The notes under the pieces: generated by a model
The model's input: only the letters and a program-made list of their open reading frames with translations
What the model was told of the DNA's origin: nothing
The model's database searches: none
Part shown: one piece after another, positions 23,201 to 36,119 of the stretch
How positions within the stretch are numbered: the first letter of the stretch is position 1
Layout: each line of letters starts with the position of its first letter
Source of the DNA: Heracleum sosnowskyi
Taxonomy: Eukaryota > Streptophyta > Magnoliopsida > Apiales > Apiaceae
DNA: 64,000 nt
Reading direction: 5' to 3'
Assembly (NCBI GenBank): GCA_030848705.1
Contig: CM061243.1
Coordinates: 2,514,001 to 2,578,000, forward strand
Made by a program: the position numbers and the translations under genes

Positions 23201-26168
23201 GATCCGTCTTATGCATGCATGATTACTTGCAATTGCCATGCAATGCTAAAGAGACAATCTAGGAATCTGTGGTACTTAGGTGACGCAGGGCGGAAGTGTA
23301 GGAAAAGTAAGCGCTTATCCACAAGGCAATCCTTGAATCCATAAGGAGAATTCTTGAATTTACAAGAAAAGAGGAGAAAACTATGTTGGGTTTTAATTTC
23401 AGTAAAAGTTCAATATTTGTAACATTATAATATTATTATTTATATAGGGATGTAATACCCTAAAACGAAACAAAAGCAAATATTAAAAATAAGTAGCATG
23501 ATCATGCACAACCACCACAACCCAACGCCTCTTTACTTTATAAGTGCAGTCCTCATCAGCATGCTCATGCATCGCTACTTCTACAATTTGATGTTCCAGC
23601 GTGATCACGCAGTCCTCATTGGTGCCCTTCTCGCGATCAATCACGACCTTAATACAAGTTCATTATTAGGTTACCCAATGCACCCGCATATCAGATACTC
23701 TGATATGGCGGTGGTGTTGTGTATAGGTTGTGCTGTGATGTGTCTCCTTTTATATAGAGTAGGGGTGCGCGGGTGAGCATATCCATATAGACTTGAGAAG
23801 TAATAATTCTAATTTGATTCTATTGTCATTACATGATTAGGTCATGTATTTGAATCAGTTTGCAACAACTTTTTCTATTTGTTACTGTATTTTATCTTTA
23901 TAACTTCAACTGTTTCCTCTTGTTATATTTATATCTCATATACCCATCACTTGAATCTCCATATAATCCTATTTAGCTAATCTGTGTATCGTGCAGTACA
24001 CACCCGCACTTCATTTGAAATAGTTACGAGTTCATGTAATTGAATCAGTTTGCAACAACTTTTTATATCTGTTACTGTATTTTTTCTTTATAACTTCAAA
24101 TATTTCCTTTTATTTTATTTATATCTTATATACCCATCACTTGAATATCTAAGAAGGAGCGGGGGGTTACTTTTGGTAAGCTCTAAGTGGGGGATAGTAC
24201 CACGCAGTATCCCCTCAAAAATTTGTTTTTAACCTTCTAGAAAAGAGATTAAGAAGAGCTACAATCAAAGATAACCTACCTTTGGGGGGGGGGGGTATAT
24301 TTGATGAGCTTTACGGAGGCCATGCAATGCCTAATCACTTCCTCATTCTGAACATATGAGTTGTTATAAATGGATAGCCCAGAGACCTGGTCTGATTGCT
24401 GTGTTACAATCCTTTTGGTCTGATATTCTTAAAGCCTTTATCCTCTTCAGCCCTCTTGTAATTATATAATAACTCTTCAACCAGAGGCCTGGTCTGATAG
24501 CTGTGTTGTTATCCTTTTTGTCTGATATTCTTAAAGTCTTAATCCTCTTCAGCCTCCCGGGATTATTGACCCAATAATATAAGTACCCCAACCAAAGATG
24601 AGCTACCTGTTTCTGTTGACCAAAGAAAGAAGAAAACTATCGGGAGCATTATTTGTTCTATCAAGATACCTTTATGAATAGTGTTATCTTTTATTCTCCA
24701 GTTTTATTTATTATAACAATTTTTTATTAGTTATCAAGATTTCCCATGGAGCCTCTGAATTGTCCTTGTGAACTCAACTACAATAGTGCTTCCAATTTTT
24801 TGATAGAAACTACTGCAGGTGAGACCTGATATTGATGTGAAAGTGCTGTGTAGCTGGTGTCTAGACAGTAAACACTTGTTGTAGCTCTCAGTAACACATA
24901 CGTCTAGTAAATCGAATTAGCATTAAGTGCCCATTTGATCTCCTAGCTGCTCCATTATGTACTCTTTAGATAATTTTCCGTATAGCATTCGGAAGTACTA
25001 CGCTCAACATTTCTAGGTACTGCATAGAACATACCCGGGTATTCTATTGTATACCATGCCCTTTCCATATTTTTAGAACCATGTATATACCTGAGGCTGA
25101 TTAGGTGTTTGGAGAGCCCAATAGCCCTTTATTAGATGCAAAGGTTTCAGGTCAAATTTCAAGAAACAAAAGAAGGCAGTAGGGTATCACTTCATAGGCG
25201 CACACACATATGCACTGGAAATTGCAATAATATAGGCCTCTTTCTTAACATTATAATTAGAATGCGATTGATTTTTAATGGAAACAATTTAAACTACCGA
25301 AACTGTATGGATGCATGTGGGCGTTCTCTTTTGTTGCTACAAACTTAGCCATGTACTTCACCATTTTGCTTTATTGATCTTCTCCTCAACTGTGATACGG
25401 AGACACTTTGAAATCATGCTTGAGTTGATTTTACAGAATTTCCTCAAATTCTATTCATAAAACCATGTTTTTTTTGTAACTTCTATGCAAGGTGTGGAAA
25501 CTGCTTTTTATTAATTGCGTGACACACAAAAGTGCAAGAGCATGCTAATATTAAGTTTTTGCGGTGTTTTAAAATCAATATCTAGTGCGTGCCAGAAAAG
25601 GAAAAGAAATGAGTATCTTGTCATCAATGGTGGCAGTGAATTATTGCACTAAACAAAGTTATTCATTTTTTAAATATCTGTTATGGTTTTGTGATAAAAC
25701 ATATTAGTAGTTGCCTTTGTGATCTGGTACTTATATATTCTAGTTCTTTTTTGCATAATTTGCCTTATTTGGAATTTGTTTTCTGTTGACTTCAGTATCT
25801 TTTGCTAATTTGCATATAATATGTCTCATATGTTATTTATATATATATGGGGAGAACAATGAATATTTTTTACTCACTTGAACACATATTGACACTACTA
25901 ATTCTTTCCTCCCTTGTTGCTATTAGTTCTATGAAACATTGATGGACCATGTAGGTAGTTTTATAGAACTTGTGGTGATTAGAACAAACAGTGTTATCCC
26001 CATACAACTTAAGATGGAGGTTGTTGAGGTTGCACCAGATCAAATCAATAGGTCAGTTATATGTTTTGTTTTCTTCCTGTTCAAGTACGAAGGTGTCATG
26101 TTTTAACCAATATTGATATTGTCTTTTTTAATGTACTCATTTATTGTTTCAGCTGGCCGAATCGTTAA
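20242..26168 (+). CDS. Gene A: degenerate trypsin/Deg-like protein with PDZ domain, about 390 aa, 10 coding exons
   Basis: Exons: 20242-20305, 20459-20605, 20697-20836, 21027-21301, 21468-21528, 21652-21782, 21944-22064, 22475-22567, 25927-26051, 26153-26168, summing to 1173 nt. It starts MFRRWEENGNPWERKA. Residues about 71-270 form a trypsin-like double-barrel domain of the Deg/HtrA kind; a PDZ-like segment follows (KGVLVEKVISGSCADLAGI, then DDDIIIQCAGKSVEGF). The catalytic sites look lost: LTSANLIRRPT has Asn97 where AHV has His, FHLNLAVL has Asn141 where D-[IL]-A is usual, and CGDGCPM has Asp232 at the Ser position. It is therefore probably a pseudo-protease or protein-binding module. Eight of ten exon lengths equal those of gene B, but exon 4 is 54 nt longer. 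Intron 8 is 3.4 kb. Confidence 0.88.
22568..25926 (+). other. Gene A intron 8, repeat-filled
   Basis: A 3.36-kb intron. It holds two direct repeats of about 110 bp (near 23843-23960 and 24032-24155, sharing ttgaatcagtttgcaacaac) and a second pair of about 105 bp (near 24379 and 24484, sharing tctgatattcttaaag). A G run lies at about 24283-24294. The equivalent introns are 2.17 kb in gene B and 0.64 kb in gene C. No gene was recognised; the ORF at 23498-23776 has no family resemblance I can see. Confidence 0.7.
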
Positions 26169-27604
26169 TACAAATAACAAAAATATTGTCATCTCAAAAC
26201 TTCCCTGAACAGGTGAGACTCGTTTAATCCCTATTTGTTCGTTCGTGAGTACAACTAATATACAGTGCCATGAGCATCGCCATGAATGCGGTTGCTGTTT
26301 AATGCTATTTTGGCACTAGATTTTCATGTAAGTTATGATATTTATTAATAAATATTGTGATATTTGATTATTAATAAATATTGTGATATTTGAATGGAAG
26401 ATATGATATTTAGAGGGGCTCCCCTGCGTAACTAATTTTAACTAGGTGCCAGCTAGTTGAATTTTGTCACAAGAATTATCAACTGGCCATGTTATACCCA
26501 AGCAACATTTTGCTAAATATTGAAAGTCGTCGACTACTGATTGAAAAGATCGATCTTTAGCTTAGTTGTAATATGGCAAGTATTAGTGTTTAGTGCTATT
26601 TGTTTTATTTGGATCTTCATCCTTGGAATCTCTTTGCATACTGTTTTCTCCCCAGTCTTGGTTTCATTTTTGTCCCAGTTATTGAGTTTTTTGATTTTGT
26701 ACTTTGCAGTTGAATGGGTAGTATCAATCTCGAAAGAATGGTCCTTGCAAATCCTCTCAGCTAGTATAAATTGTGTACTATGTTACACATTTACAGACGA
26801 ATGTTGAATTATATATTTGGAAAATGGTTCTCATAGTGGTAGACTAATTTTTCCAACTCTTTTGGACTTGTGTTTTTTGTGAGCATAAGAAAAACAGCCA
26901 AATCAAGCTAATAAAACTAAAATTTTACCTGTCACTGACCATATTGTTGAGTCGGAACCTTCAACCAAAACAATGCAAAGTACTGACCTTCACATTAAAA
27001 TTCCTGACTTTGCCCTATGCAGCTGAACTGTTGATTATAAGAAAACAGATTTTCTAAGACTGAAACGTACATATTGGTTTTATTTACTCTGTTTAAACTT
27101 TCAAGCTTCTGCATGCATATAGATCAACAGGACTACATATATACTTCGAAGATCAAAATGAATTAGCCTGCATGTAAAGAGATTCAAGATCAATCACGAG
27201 GGGGGAAAAGGAACTATGATAATTGGTGTGTACCTATATATGCCTAAAGTTCCAGGAAACGATCTATCTGAGTATGATAAGGGAGTGAATGTGACTGCAG
27301 GACTCAAAATCAAATATGTAATGCAACACTGGTTATATAAATGCTCAATCCTTGCCAGAAAAGGAGATGCCGAAAACCATGCGATTCTTTTTGCATAGAG
27401 CAACACTAATGCTTTATTTCTCTTTTCTTTGTAGAATTGGTAGGCAAGCCTTGGGGATTAGATATAATTCAGCTGGTAACTGCGAAAATAAATGATGACC
27501 TGAAAATTTTGTTTCTCCTTGATTGTAACTGTTAATTAAAAAAAGAAAGGAGTTTGTCTATCATGTGCCATGCATAAAGGCACATGTTAAAGTGCGGTTA
27601 CCAG
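26169..27604. other. 3' UTR (with likely intron) of gene A and intergenic DNA
   Basis: After the gene A stop, a donor cag|gtgaga at about 26214 and an acceptor tactttgcag at about 26709 outline a 3' UTR intron. Gene B has the same acceptor context downstream of its stop. The rest is non-coding. Confidence 0.5.
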
Positions 27605-28310
27605 TAGTGCTGTAAATTGATTCGGATTATCCGGTATCTCGGCTTATAGCCGGCTCGAAAATATGATACATATCTCATATCCGTTTTACAAATGATCCAA
27701 ATCTGGCGCAAAAATCAAATCCGGATAAAATATGATCCCGGATATGAGCATTTATGTACCCGCTCAGATTTGGTCTCATATTCTTTTTTATAAAATGATC
27801 CTACCCGAATATGATCCATGATCCGTATTTGGTTCAAACCCGAATATAAATTATAAGTTTAACCTATTGCATTTCTATGTAAATAGTCATTTTATAATTT
27901 CTTAATATTTTTATGAGTTTAAATTTTCACAAAATAAGATTTATTCATCGTTATAATGCAAATATTATCATCATATATACTTAATACATCATATATTTAA
28001 TGAATTCATGATTATTATGTTTTTAATAATATTATTATTATTTGGAATAAATGATCATTTATTTAGTTCAAATAAAATACAATACTGACTCATATTTGAC
28101 TCGTATCCGATGGATCACAAACTACCTGGTTAGATAAAATAAAATACGGTACTGGCTCATATTTGGTTTGGATCCAGAACTCAGTACCCGGGATCAGTTT
28201 ATATCCAAATAAAATGATCTCGGACCCAAATCTAAATATTATAAAAGTAAAATAATCGGAAACTTGAGCAAAAAGGTGTTCGGTTCTGTAGGGAACATTT
28301 TACACCTGTA
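27605..28310. mobile_element. Non-autonomous hAT-like element (706 bp)
   Basis: Ends are inverted repeats of modest quality (TAGTGCTGTAAATTG and, inverted, TACAGGTGTAAAATG). Flanking 8-mers gttaccag (27597-27604) and gttactag (28311-28318) match at seven of eight bases. The interior contains many GATCC/GATCCGG-type motifs on both strands near the ends and an AT-rich core. There is no transposase. Confidence 0.7.
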
Positions 28311-29330
28311 GTTACTAGTCCCACTTTTTAATTTATGGTTAATTAGTTTTGTTTTCTGTATCAAATAACATATTCAGTTAACTTTTGGTAATTCTTTAAA
28401 TGGAAAATGTCAACCATAGCTTAAGGGCTATGTTTAAATAATAAATTATTTTAATACTTTTATTTAAATATATAAAATTAGTAATAATTTTCCTAAAATT
28501 GTAAACAATCTAGATATTAATATATTGATTGCTAAATTTTAAACAAAATAAGTTGTATTTATGGAAATTAATCGTAAGGGGAGATGTAGTTATGGTGATA
28601 AGTGCTAGTGTATTGATAACAATATAGAAAAAAAATAAAAAATGCTAGGAAATCAAATAAAAATTTTAAAAAATATACAAAATAACACATGTCTATTTTC
28701 AATTGGTTAACATAATAACTAATTATGTAAATTTCTTAATTAAAATCTCATTTTGCCAAGTCAACGTTAACACGTTAATTTGTACATATTCTTGGGAACT
28801 TTTTTTTCTCCTATCATATTCATATAAAATTAATTCTTAATCATAGCTCTTAAGACTCTCGATAACAGGATCCTTCTTTTATAATACAAATTATTTTTAA
28901 AATATATTAATTTTGATAATATTATCATTATATATTTATGTCGCATGTATTATATTTAAAAGATGAGGTGTTTTGAATAGAATATTATAAAACAAATAAT
29001 TTATTTTAGCTGAAAAATATAATTATTTATAAATAAATATTAATATTACTCTTTTCTATATATGTTGTCCATTTTATTTTTAAAAAATGAGTTAAAAAAT
29101 TATAAAATAGATAATATATTTTAGTTAAAAAAAATAATTAATTATAAATAAATTGATTATAGATAGCTCTCGACGCAAATACGATATCAAAACTTTTTTA
29201 ATACAAATAAAACAGTGACTTTAATTTTCAACGCCGCAACCATTTTTTAAGAGCAGTATGGACAGTATATAGTATAGATTACCCCCCGCTCTGCCATCCC
29301 CTAGTAAGTTTTAGGGTTGAGTCCGTAGCA
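28311..29330. other. AT-rich intergenic DNA
   Basis: Very AT-rich non-coding sequence upstream of gene B; nothing recognised. The promoter of gene B is expected near its right end. Confidence 0.5.
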
Positions 29331-30227
29331 AAATCAAGTCCCTAACTTAATTGATTACCTATCTGCGAAGGTGATTTGTTTGTGCATTGTATTTATAAAC
29401 CCTAATCGAATCTTTATAGACATTCTCTTTGAGCTACTGCTTTTTAGGGTTTGGATCGTGAAGAAAGATCGAAACTTTACAGTAATTAAAGTTGATTTAG
29501 GTATGCATATAAACCCCTTTTACTTGTTCATCTCCGATGTGTTGAATTTGGTGATCTTTTTGGGTTTTCCAGTCAAATATTTTTTATTTTTGCACTAATT
29601 GTGATATATAGAACCAATCGTAAGTACCAGAAGTGTCCGTAGCAGACTACCTTACCTGTACTCACTGCAGTACTGGTAAAATAATAAAGAGTTACTAAGA
29701 AGCTACCGCAGTGCTTAAAAGGTTTACTAAGAAGATTATGATTGTATAAATTTATGTGGTCACGTGTTGTAATGCATATATGTTTACTTTTGAATTATTA
29801 TGAGATACCCTTCTGGCGCTGAGCCTCAGCATTTGAATAATACGAGACTCTATATATGAGGGGAGTTAAGTATATATAGATACTAGGATTATTGCCCGCT
29901 TCGCATGGTGGAATTTTAAAAAAAAGCATGCAATTAACCATTATTTGAATTACAGTTGAAATACAGCCATTTGAATTTGTATTTCAAAACTAATTTAATA
30001 TTACTTTATATACAGGGAACCAATTTGGAGTAAAACATCTTTATGGTTCCCTATATTTTAGGTAACCATTATTTTAATATATTTTAGGGAGCCAAATTAG
30101 GGATGTCCCTAGGAGTTGCTCAATAACTTATTGAGGAATAAGAAGAAGGTGTGATTGCTTTTCTTATAACCTAGTCTCTGTTATTACAACAACTAAATTA
30201 CTGGCTTATGTTGTTTTGGAGTTGCAG
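29330..30227 (+). promoter_or_regulatory. 5' UTR exon and leader intron of gene B
   Basis: The leader contains AAACCCTAA (a telo-box-like element of many plant promoters and leaders) at about 29398-29406. It ends gttgatttag at 29500 with donor gtatgc; the acceptor gttgcag ends at 30227, shortly before the start codon. A CTAG near 29883 next to cgcttcgcatgg may be a remnant Helitron end on the minus strand. Confidence 0.5.
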
Positions 30228-30242
30228 GTTTTTTTTGGTATT

Positions 30243-33200
30243 ATGTATAGACACGGTGGAAAGTGGGGGAACCCTTGGGAACGACAACCAGCTACACCTG
30301 ATATATGTGAGTTTTTTTAGCTATTTTTTTGACAAATGTGAGTTTATTATTCATATTCTTTTAATTTTATATTTATTTAGCAAATAAAAATTTCTTGTTG
30401 TTGATTAACTCTATCTGTATAATATTATTGTTACAATTTTGCTACATTTTATTTTTAAATCGTCTGATACCTAATTATCCCCCCTCTCTCTTTGTTTATA
30501 GCTGAATGCCAAAGGCGCTATAGTGATGAGCTGTCTTCCAAGTGGCCAAAATTTAGTAAATTTAAATGCAATAGATGGCCTGGTGACAACACTAAGTTAG
30601 CTGCTTTAAATGCTTTGCAGTCCGTCGTGGCACTTGTTACTTATTGTGGTATCAAAATTTCTGATTCTTGAATTTTCCCTGTTACTCTTAATGTTGTCAA
30701 CTTTTGTCGTTCTAATTATATATGTCATCTAGATGGTGTTGAATTGATTCCGGGCTGTGGCACAATCATTGAGAGCCATGATAATGCTATCATTGTACTC
30801 ACCTCAGCAAATCTAATCAGGCGCCCTACTTCTAACGAGTTTGGGGAAAATGCATTGGCTAATAATATCACGGTAACCTTTAGAAACCAAAAAGTTGTCT
30901 GATTGCCAAATCGTTACCTATGTCCTTAATTTGTTTTAAGATTCAACTAACGTGTTTTCATAGCTTTGCCTTATAATGTTCTTTTGTTGGAGCCCCGATA
31001 TCAGTATTTAAAGATGAGTTGTAGGACCAAATATGATAATTTGTGACCGATTCCTTGTTTGTTTTGCAGGTTTGTGCACACTCATATGACGGACACTCGT
31101 ATAAGGGAGGAGAGGTATTTGCTTACGACTTTCATTACAATCTTGCCGTCTTAAAGTTTATATCAGAAACTCCTCTTGGACCTGCAAAATTTGGACGCAT
31201 GGATGAGCTCATCCCTGCGAATAAAGTTGTTGTCATGGGGATATATTTCGCCGAACCATTTGAACCAATGACTGCTATGGGTGAATATTGGTGAGAATAC
31301 TTTATGATTCTCACACATCAATTTTATAATGTCCACAAGGCATGTTTGTATCCATCCATTATTTGTTAAAACATAGTTCTTATAATATGGCGCGATACCT
31401 ATTTTATTTGTTATTTTGTTCAAATGTTGAGATAAGCATTGTGGTAAGATCAAGAGTTAGAATAGCTAAAAAATAAAAGAGTAAGAATGAGTTTAATTAT
31501 TAATCATTTAGTTTCTTTGTTTCTTTTCAGGTGTGAACGAGCAAGATATGACTGCAAAGAGCTTTTCGTGACGAATTGCAAAATCACGAGGGTAACTTTG
31601 TCTTTCCCTCTACCAATTAAAGTTGAGTGGAAGTGTTTTTCTTTGCGGGATTCATTAGTGAGACATTAGAATGGGTTCACATCTTCAAAAATAAAGACAA
31701 ACCAGAACATATAAATCACTGAATTAAATGGAATAGTCCAAAAGCTACAAAATTCATACAAAAAAAGCCTGATAATGTCATTCTGTTTTGTTCATAATAT
31801 TTTAAATTAGGAGTCAAGTATATGCAAGCGTGTGCAAGGATACTTTATGGTTTATTGTTGAGTACAATGATGTTTTTTTAATGGATCTAATTTGTCAACA
31901 ATTAAATACATATGTATAACGTTCGTACCTTCTAGAGAGTGAGTTCGGCGATAGTTGGATTCGGAGTTCGGTTATATGGACAGCTTTGTGATTTTACATT
32001 GTTCTATGCACTAGGAAGCTTAACAGTCTGGGTAGTGGGTGTAGGCAATGCAAGTTAATAGAAATTGATAATGGGTTTGCTACTCTAGGGAAAAAGGTAG
32101 TTCCTTGAAGTTCTTTTGTTAAATTTGACAAGGTCCTTGGTATTTTTTTATTGATATATTTTCCTTGTACATTATGTTATTCTATGGCTGATACAACTTA
32201 TTGGTTATAATTTTACTAACTACTACTTTGGTTGTAGTGCGGTGATGGAGGGCCTCTGATTAATTATTGTGGAGAAGTGATTGGTTTGGCATTTTATGAT
32301 CCCGATTCAAGCCCTTGTTTACCTATAAACATAGCTCTTATGTGGTGGGAACACTACAAAAAATATAGGTGTGTAGCGACCACAGTTTTATATGTTAATG
32401 TTTATGAATAATATTTGGCCCAGACACTGAATTGTAAAGAGGGATGTTAGTTTCTTGAATTTACTTGAATAATTGTACTAATATCTGAGGTCGAGAACTT
32501 AAAATTTTTACTTCTTATGCCTACTAGAGTTATTTTTTTTATATTGAAAATCCTGTATACCTTTTGCAATTAAGGTGAATGGTTCTTGTTATTTCTTCAT
32601 CTGTACTAATAAGTGCAATCTCTCTCTCTCCCTCCCTCTCCCTCCTCCCTCCCCTTCGAGAGTATGCGTTCTTACCAGTTGTGTGTGTTAGCTATCTTTG
32701 TTTTTTCTCTCCCAAGGTATCTTCTGTAGTTCAAGTTCAGTTGCTATTTTTCAACCAGTTACCCTTTTTGAATTTGTATGACTTAATTTTATAAATATGG
32801 CTATGTTGTGATTTGAATTCATTATAATACTTAGATTTTTTTGGGGGTATTGTGCAGAACCTCCTCACGTTGTATTATTGTATCACGGAGATGAACTAAG
32901 AGATTGATAGATATGTGTCCATGAGATAACTTAATGTTGAAATGTAATGAAGAGCTCTAAATAAGTTATATGGTCCAAGGATTATAACAATACAATCCAA
33001 TGAAACAAATGTATCCTATGAGTAGTCATTAACATAAGTCATTAGTTCCGTCACATTTTTCTATCATGGCGTGTTTTTTTAGTAGAATTGAATTATCCAT
33101 GTCACTATAACTAGTTACTTGCAATAGGAAATGTTGCCGACCTTTTCTGGGGCTGGAAGCAACAAACCTGAATGCCGCTGATCTTGGTATCATAGCGAGG

Positions 33201-36116
33201 GTGATCCAAAAGTTTCCTAACGCTCATAAAGGCGTAATTATTGAGAAGGTAATTTCTGTCTTGTTGTTGTAATTCAAGTAATGGTGTACTGGCATGTACC
33301 TCTAAATTCCATTTACGTATATCTCAATTTTTTTTTGTTTCTGATGTATATATACAGTTATAAAAACTATAGGATTGTTGATGGTGAAGGCTTCTCATGA
33401 TTTAGTAGTGTTAGGACTTATGATTAGATAAACAAGTCTTATCTAAAAAGAGATATGTATGAATAAGTAGGATTCTTTGAGGTGATACTAATATCAACGT
33501 TTGGTAATGCAGTGATGCCTAATTGGACAAACAAATGTATTTAATTAAATTGTGTTTCTTAATTGCACCTTTCTCTGCATCTGTGCATCCCTGTGCAGGT
33601 AATACCAGATTCAGCTGCTGATTTGGCAGGGATCCATGTCAATGATGTTATTATTCAATGTGGCGAGAAACGTATTCAGAGTTTGTTGGAGGTATATTAC
33701 TTTTAGTATGTGATTTTTAGTTTATATTCAATATGATTTCATAATTAGTGTTGTCAAGATAATAATGAGAATATTTGGAGAAGTGTGAGATGGATGTCGA
33801 TGTTATGTATGATACAGGATTTCATTAACATTGCTTGAAGTTTTTACTTGTTAGTTAGGGGTGGTTAGATACAGTGTTACTAAAAGCGTGCATATGCGAG
33901 ATGCGATGCGCACTCGAAGCGATTCGCTTTGGAGGGCTTAATCGCAGTACGAAAAGCGCAATTTTTTTTATCAGATGTTCACTGGGGTGCTTGGCTTGCT
34001 CGTTTTTGAAAAGATAAATACTTATATCAATCAATAAGAGATATGCACAAAAACATATACACACACAAACTTTACAGGAGGGACTGAGCGAGCCTGCGTT
34101 TAAGAACACTGGTTAGATAATATGCTGTGAAATGACCCTTATTTTCTGCTAATAGTTGAGGAGGTTAAATTGTATGCATCCTCACTCGTTACTCCAAGTC
34201 TTACCTTTAACCAAATTCTCGTTTAAAATCTATGTTTATTTCCAACAGACCTAGAAAATAAAAGCACTTTCTACAATATTGAATCCATTTAATAGTAAAA
34301 ACATAGTTCTACTACTGAAATTAGTAATAAACAAACAAGTTGAAAACTTGAAACATGTTTGGAAACAAGTAAATAATAATCATGTATGCGACTAGAAGGA
34401 AGAGGCAAACAAGGAGGAGCTGTACAAAGGAAGTATAGTAGCATATATACGAGGAAGCTTGAGGTAGTTCCTGAAACGACTCTGTATAAATCACTTCACT
34501 TGCATCTGCCACTCAATGCTAGAGAGCGAAAATATTTAGGTTGGGGTCGGAACTCACTACTTCACTGTACCAAATAGATGATGATGACCTCCATTGTGAG
34601 AGTGGGTCTGGTGTTATCCCATTAATAATTTCTCTTTAGAGGAATTATTGGTACAATTTTGGTTGGTGTGTTCTTGATAGGCCATAGGCTATGTATTCTG
34701 TAATAACCAATTTACACCTCTTCAGAGCACTGTGGTGCCTTCTGTGAAGTTGCCCCACTCTTTGAACACGTTCAAACCATATGAGCTTGCCTTGCTTTTT
34801 ATTGGGAGTCTTTCCCACTTTATCTCTGATAGTTGATACATCTTCACTATTTTTGTATTTCCTAGCGTGGCCACTCAGAACCTGCTTGGATGAGCTGAAG
34901 GTTGAACCGAACATACTTTAAGTTAAAATTCATTTGTTTGGTGAACTCATTAGCTATAGCTCATTTAAGTGAATTCTGGGCCAGATGTTGGAACTTAGGA
35001 GTACATTTGAGGTACTTTTTTTATTTTGCTTTTTTACTCTGCTAATTTTAGGATTTTTTTTCACTTAGTTTATTTTATTTGTATTCTAGTTTTTATTTTA
35101 TTTTCGAATAAAAATAATTTTCATTTTGCAAGTTAATTTTTATTTTATGTTTAAAGTTACGAAACTCTTGATTTACTTTAAAGTTGAATTTCCAAACAGA
35201 TGATAACAATTTATAAGCAAATTTTTTTATTGTTTACTTAAAGTTAATGTAATAAACTCTAAGTTATAAGGAACTTATTTTAAACTAACAGAAACAGGGT
35301 TTCAATCCAATAAAACAACTACGTCTTCACCGCCTTTCTGGTTTAGGTGTTCGGAGAACCCCGTTGTACATTCTTTTGTAACATCGTTAAAATATAGATT
35401 TCTACACAATTGTTTTTAATTTGTACAAACTGAGCCTTGTATCTACCATTCAATTTTTTTTGATCCTATACCTATATGGTATTGTAATCAGATGTTATTG
35501 TAGCCGGCTCCTCTTTCACTCTGATAAATGGGATACTGTGGAGTTATGCTTGTATTGATTTCACGGAATATCCTCGAATACTATTAATATTATATGCCTG
35601 GTATGGAAAGTGCTTGTGATATAGTGTGCCCTGTGGCACTTAAAAGGGTAATCAGCATGCAAATGTGATGTCGCCGTTGTGTTTAGTACTTTTCTATTGT
35701 CTTTTTAAATAAGTGACTTTATTTGGTAATTATTTAGTTCTTGTGTTGTGGCATATCTTTTGGCTATTTTTAAGATATTGGCCATGCATTTCACATGTTC
35801 TATATGTCATGTGTGTGAAGATAAATGTGAATTTATTTTTTCCTCCCTTTGTTGGTTTTAGCTTTTTGAAATGATATGGGAGAAGGTTGGAGTTCCTATA
35901 GAATTGGTCATCGTACGAGTGGATAATATTGCGCCGATTCAACTTAATATGGTTTTTGTTGAGGCAACATTGGATCAACTTTACAGGTTGGTTCTTTTCT
36001 TTCTATATTTCCCTTAATATGATGGTTGCAAGCTTACACTAATATTGCTACTTGTGAACATTTGTTGCTTCAGTTGGCCTGCTAATAATGCTAATTATGA
36101 CGATTATTCTGATTGA
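30243..36116 (+). CDS. Gene B: degenerate trypsin/Deg-like protein with PDZ domain, 381 aa, 10 coding exons
   Basis: Exons: 30243-30306, 30502-30648, 30733-30872, 31070-31290, 31531-31591, 32238-32368, 33128-33248, 33599-33691, 35862-35986, 36074-36116 (1146 nt, one frame). It starts MYRHGGKWGNPWERQP. The protease-like domain spans roughly residues 71-260; the PDZ-like part follows, with KGVIIEKVIPDSAADLAGI and NDVIIQCGEKRIQS. At the expected triad positions are Asn97 (LTSANLIRRPT), Asn141 (FHYNLAVL) and Asp214 (CGDGGPLIN; the GGPL oxyanion-loop motif is kept but the Ser is not). It ends in an acidic/Asn-rich tail, NNANYDDYSD. It has no visible signal peptide. It is a close paralogue of gene C and a more distant one of gene A; active-protease function is unlikely but unproven. 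Confidence 0.9.
33872..34111. mobile_element. hAT-type MITE (240 bp) in intron 8 of gene B
   Basis: Terminal inverted repeats CAGTGTTACTAAAAGCG and, inverted from the right end, CAGTGTTCTTAAACG, flanked by a perfect 8-bp duplication gttagata (33864-33871 and 34112-34119). It contains several AAGCG/TGCGAT motifs. The much shorter equivalent intron of gene C has no such copy, so insertion probably followed the B/C duplication. Confidence 0.9.
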
Positions 36117-36119
36117 CAG

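Noticed and set aside
23498..23776. 92-codon plus-strand ORF in gene A intron 8
   Set aside because: No family resemblance, no splice context, and lies among repeats in an intron; hydrophobic composition alone is not evidence.
32579..32794. ORF containing a Ser/Leu-Pro-rich stretch
   Set aside because: Generated by the (TC)n microsatellite in intron 6 of gene B; the mirrored ORFs in gene C arise the same way.
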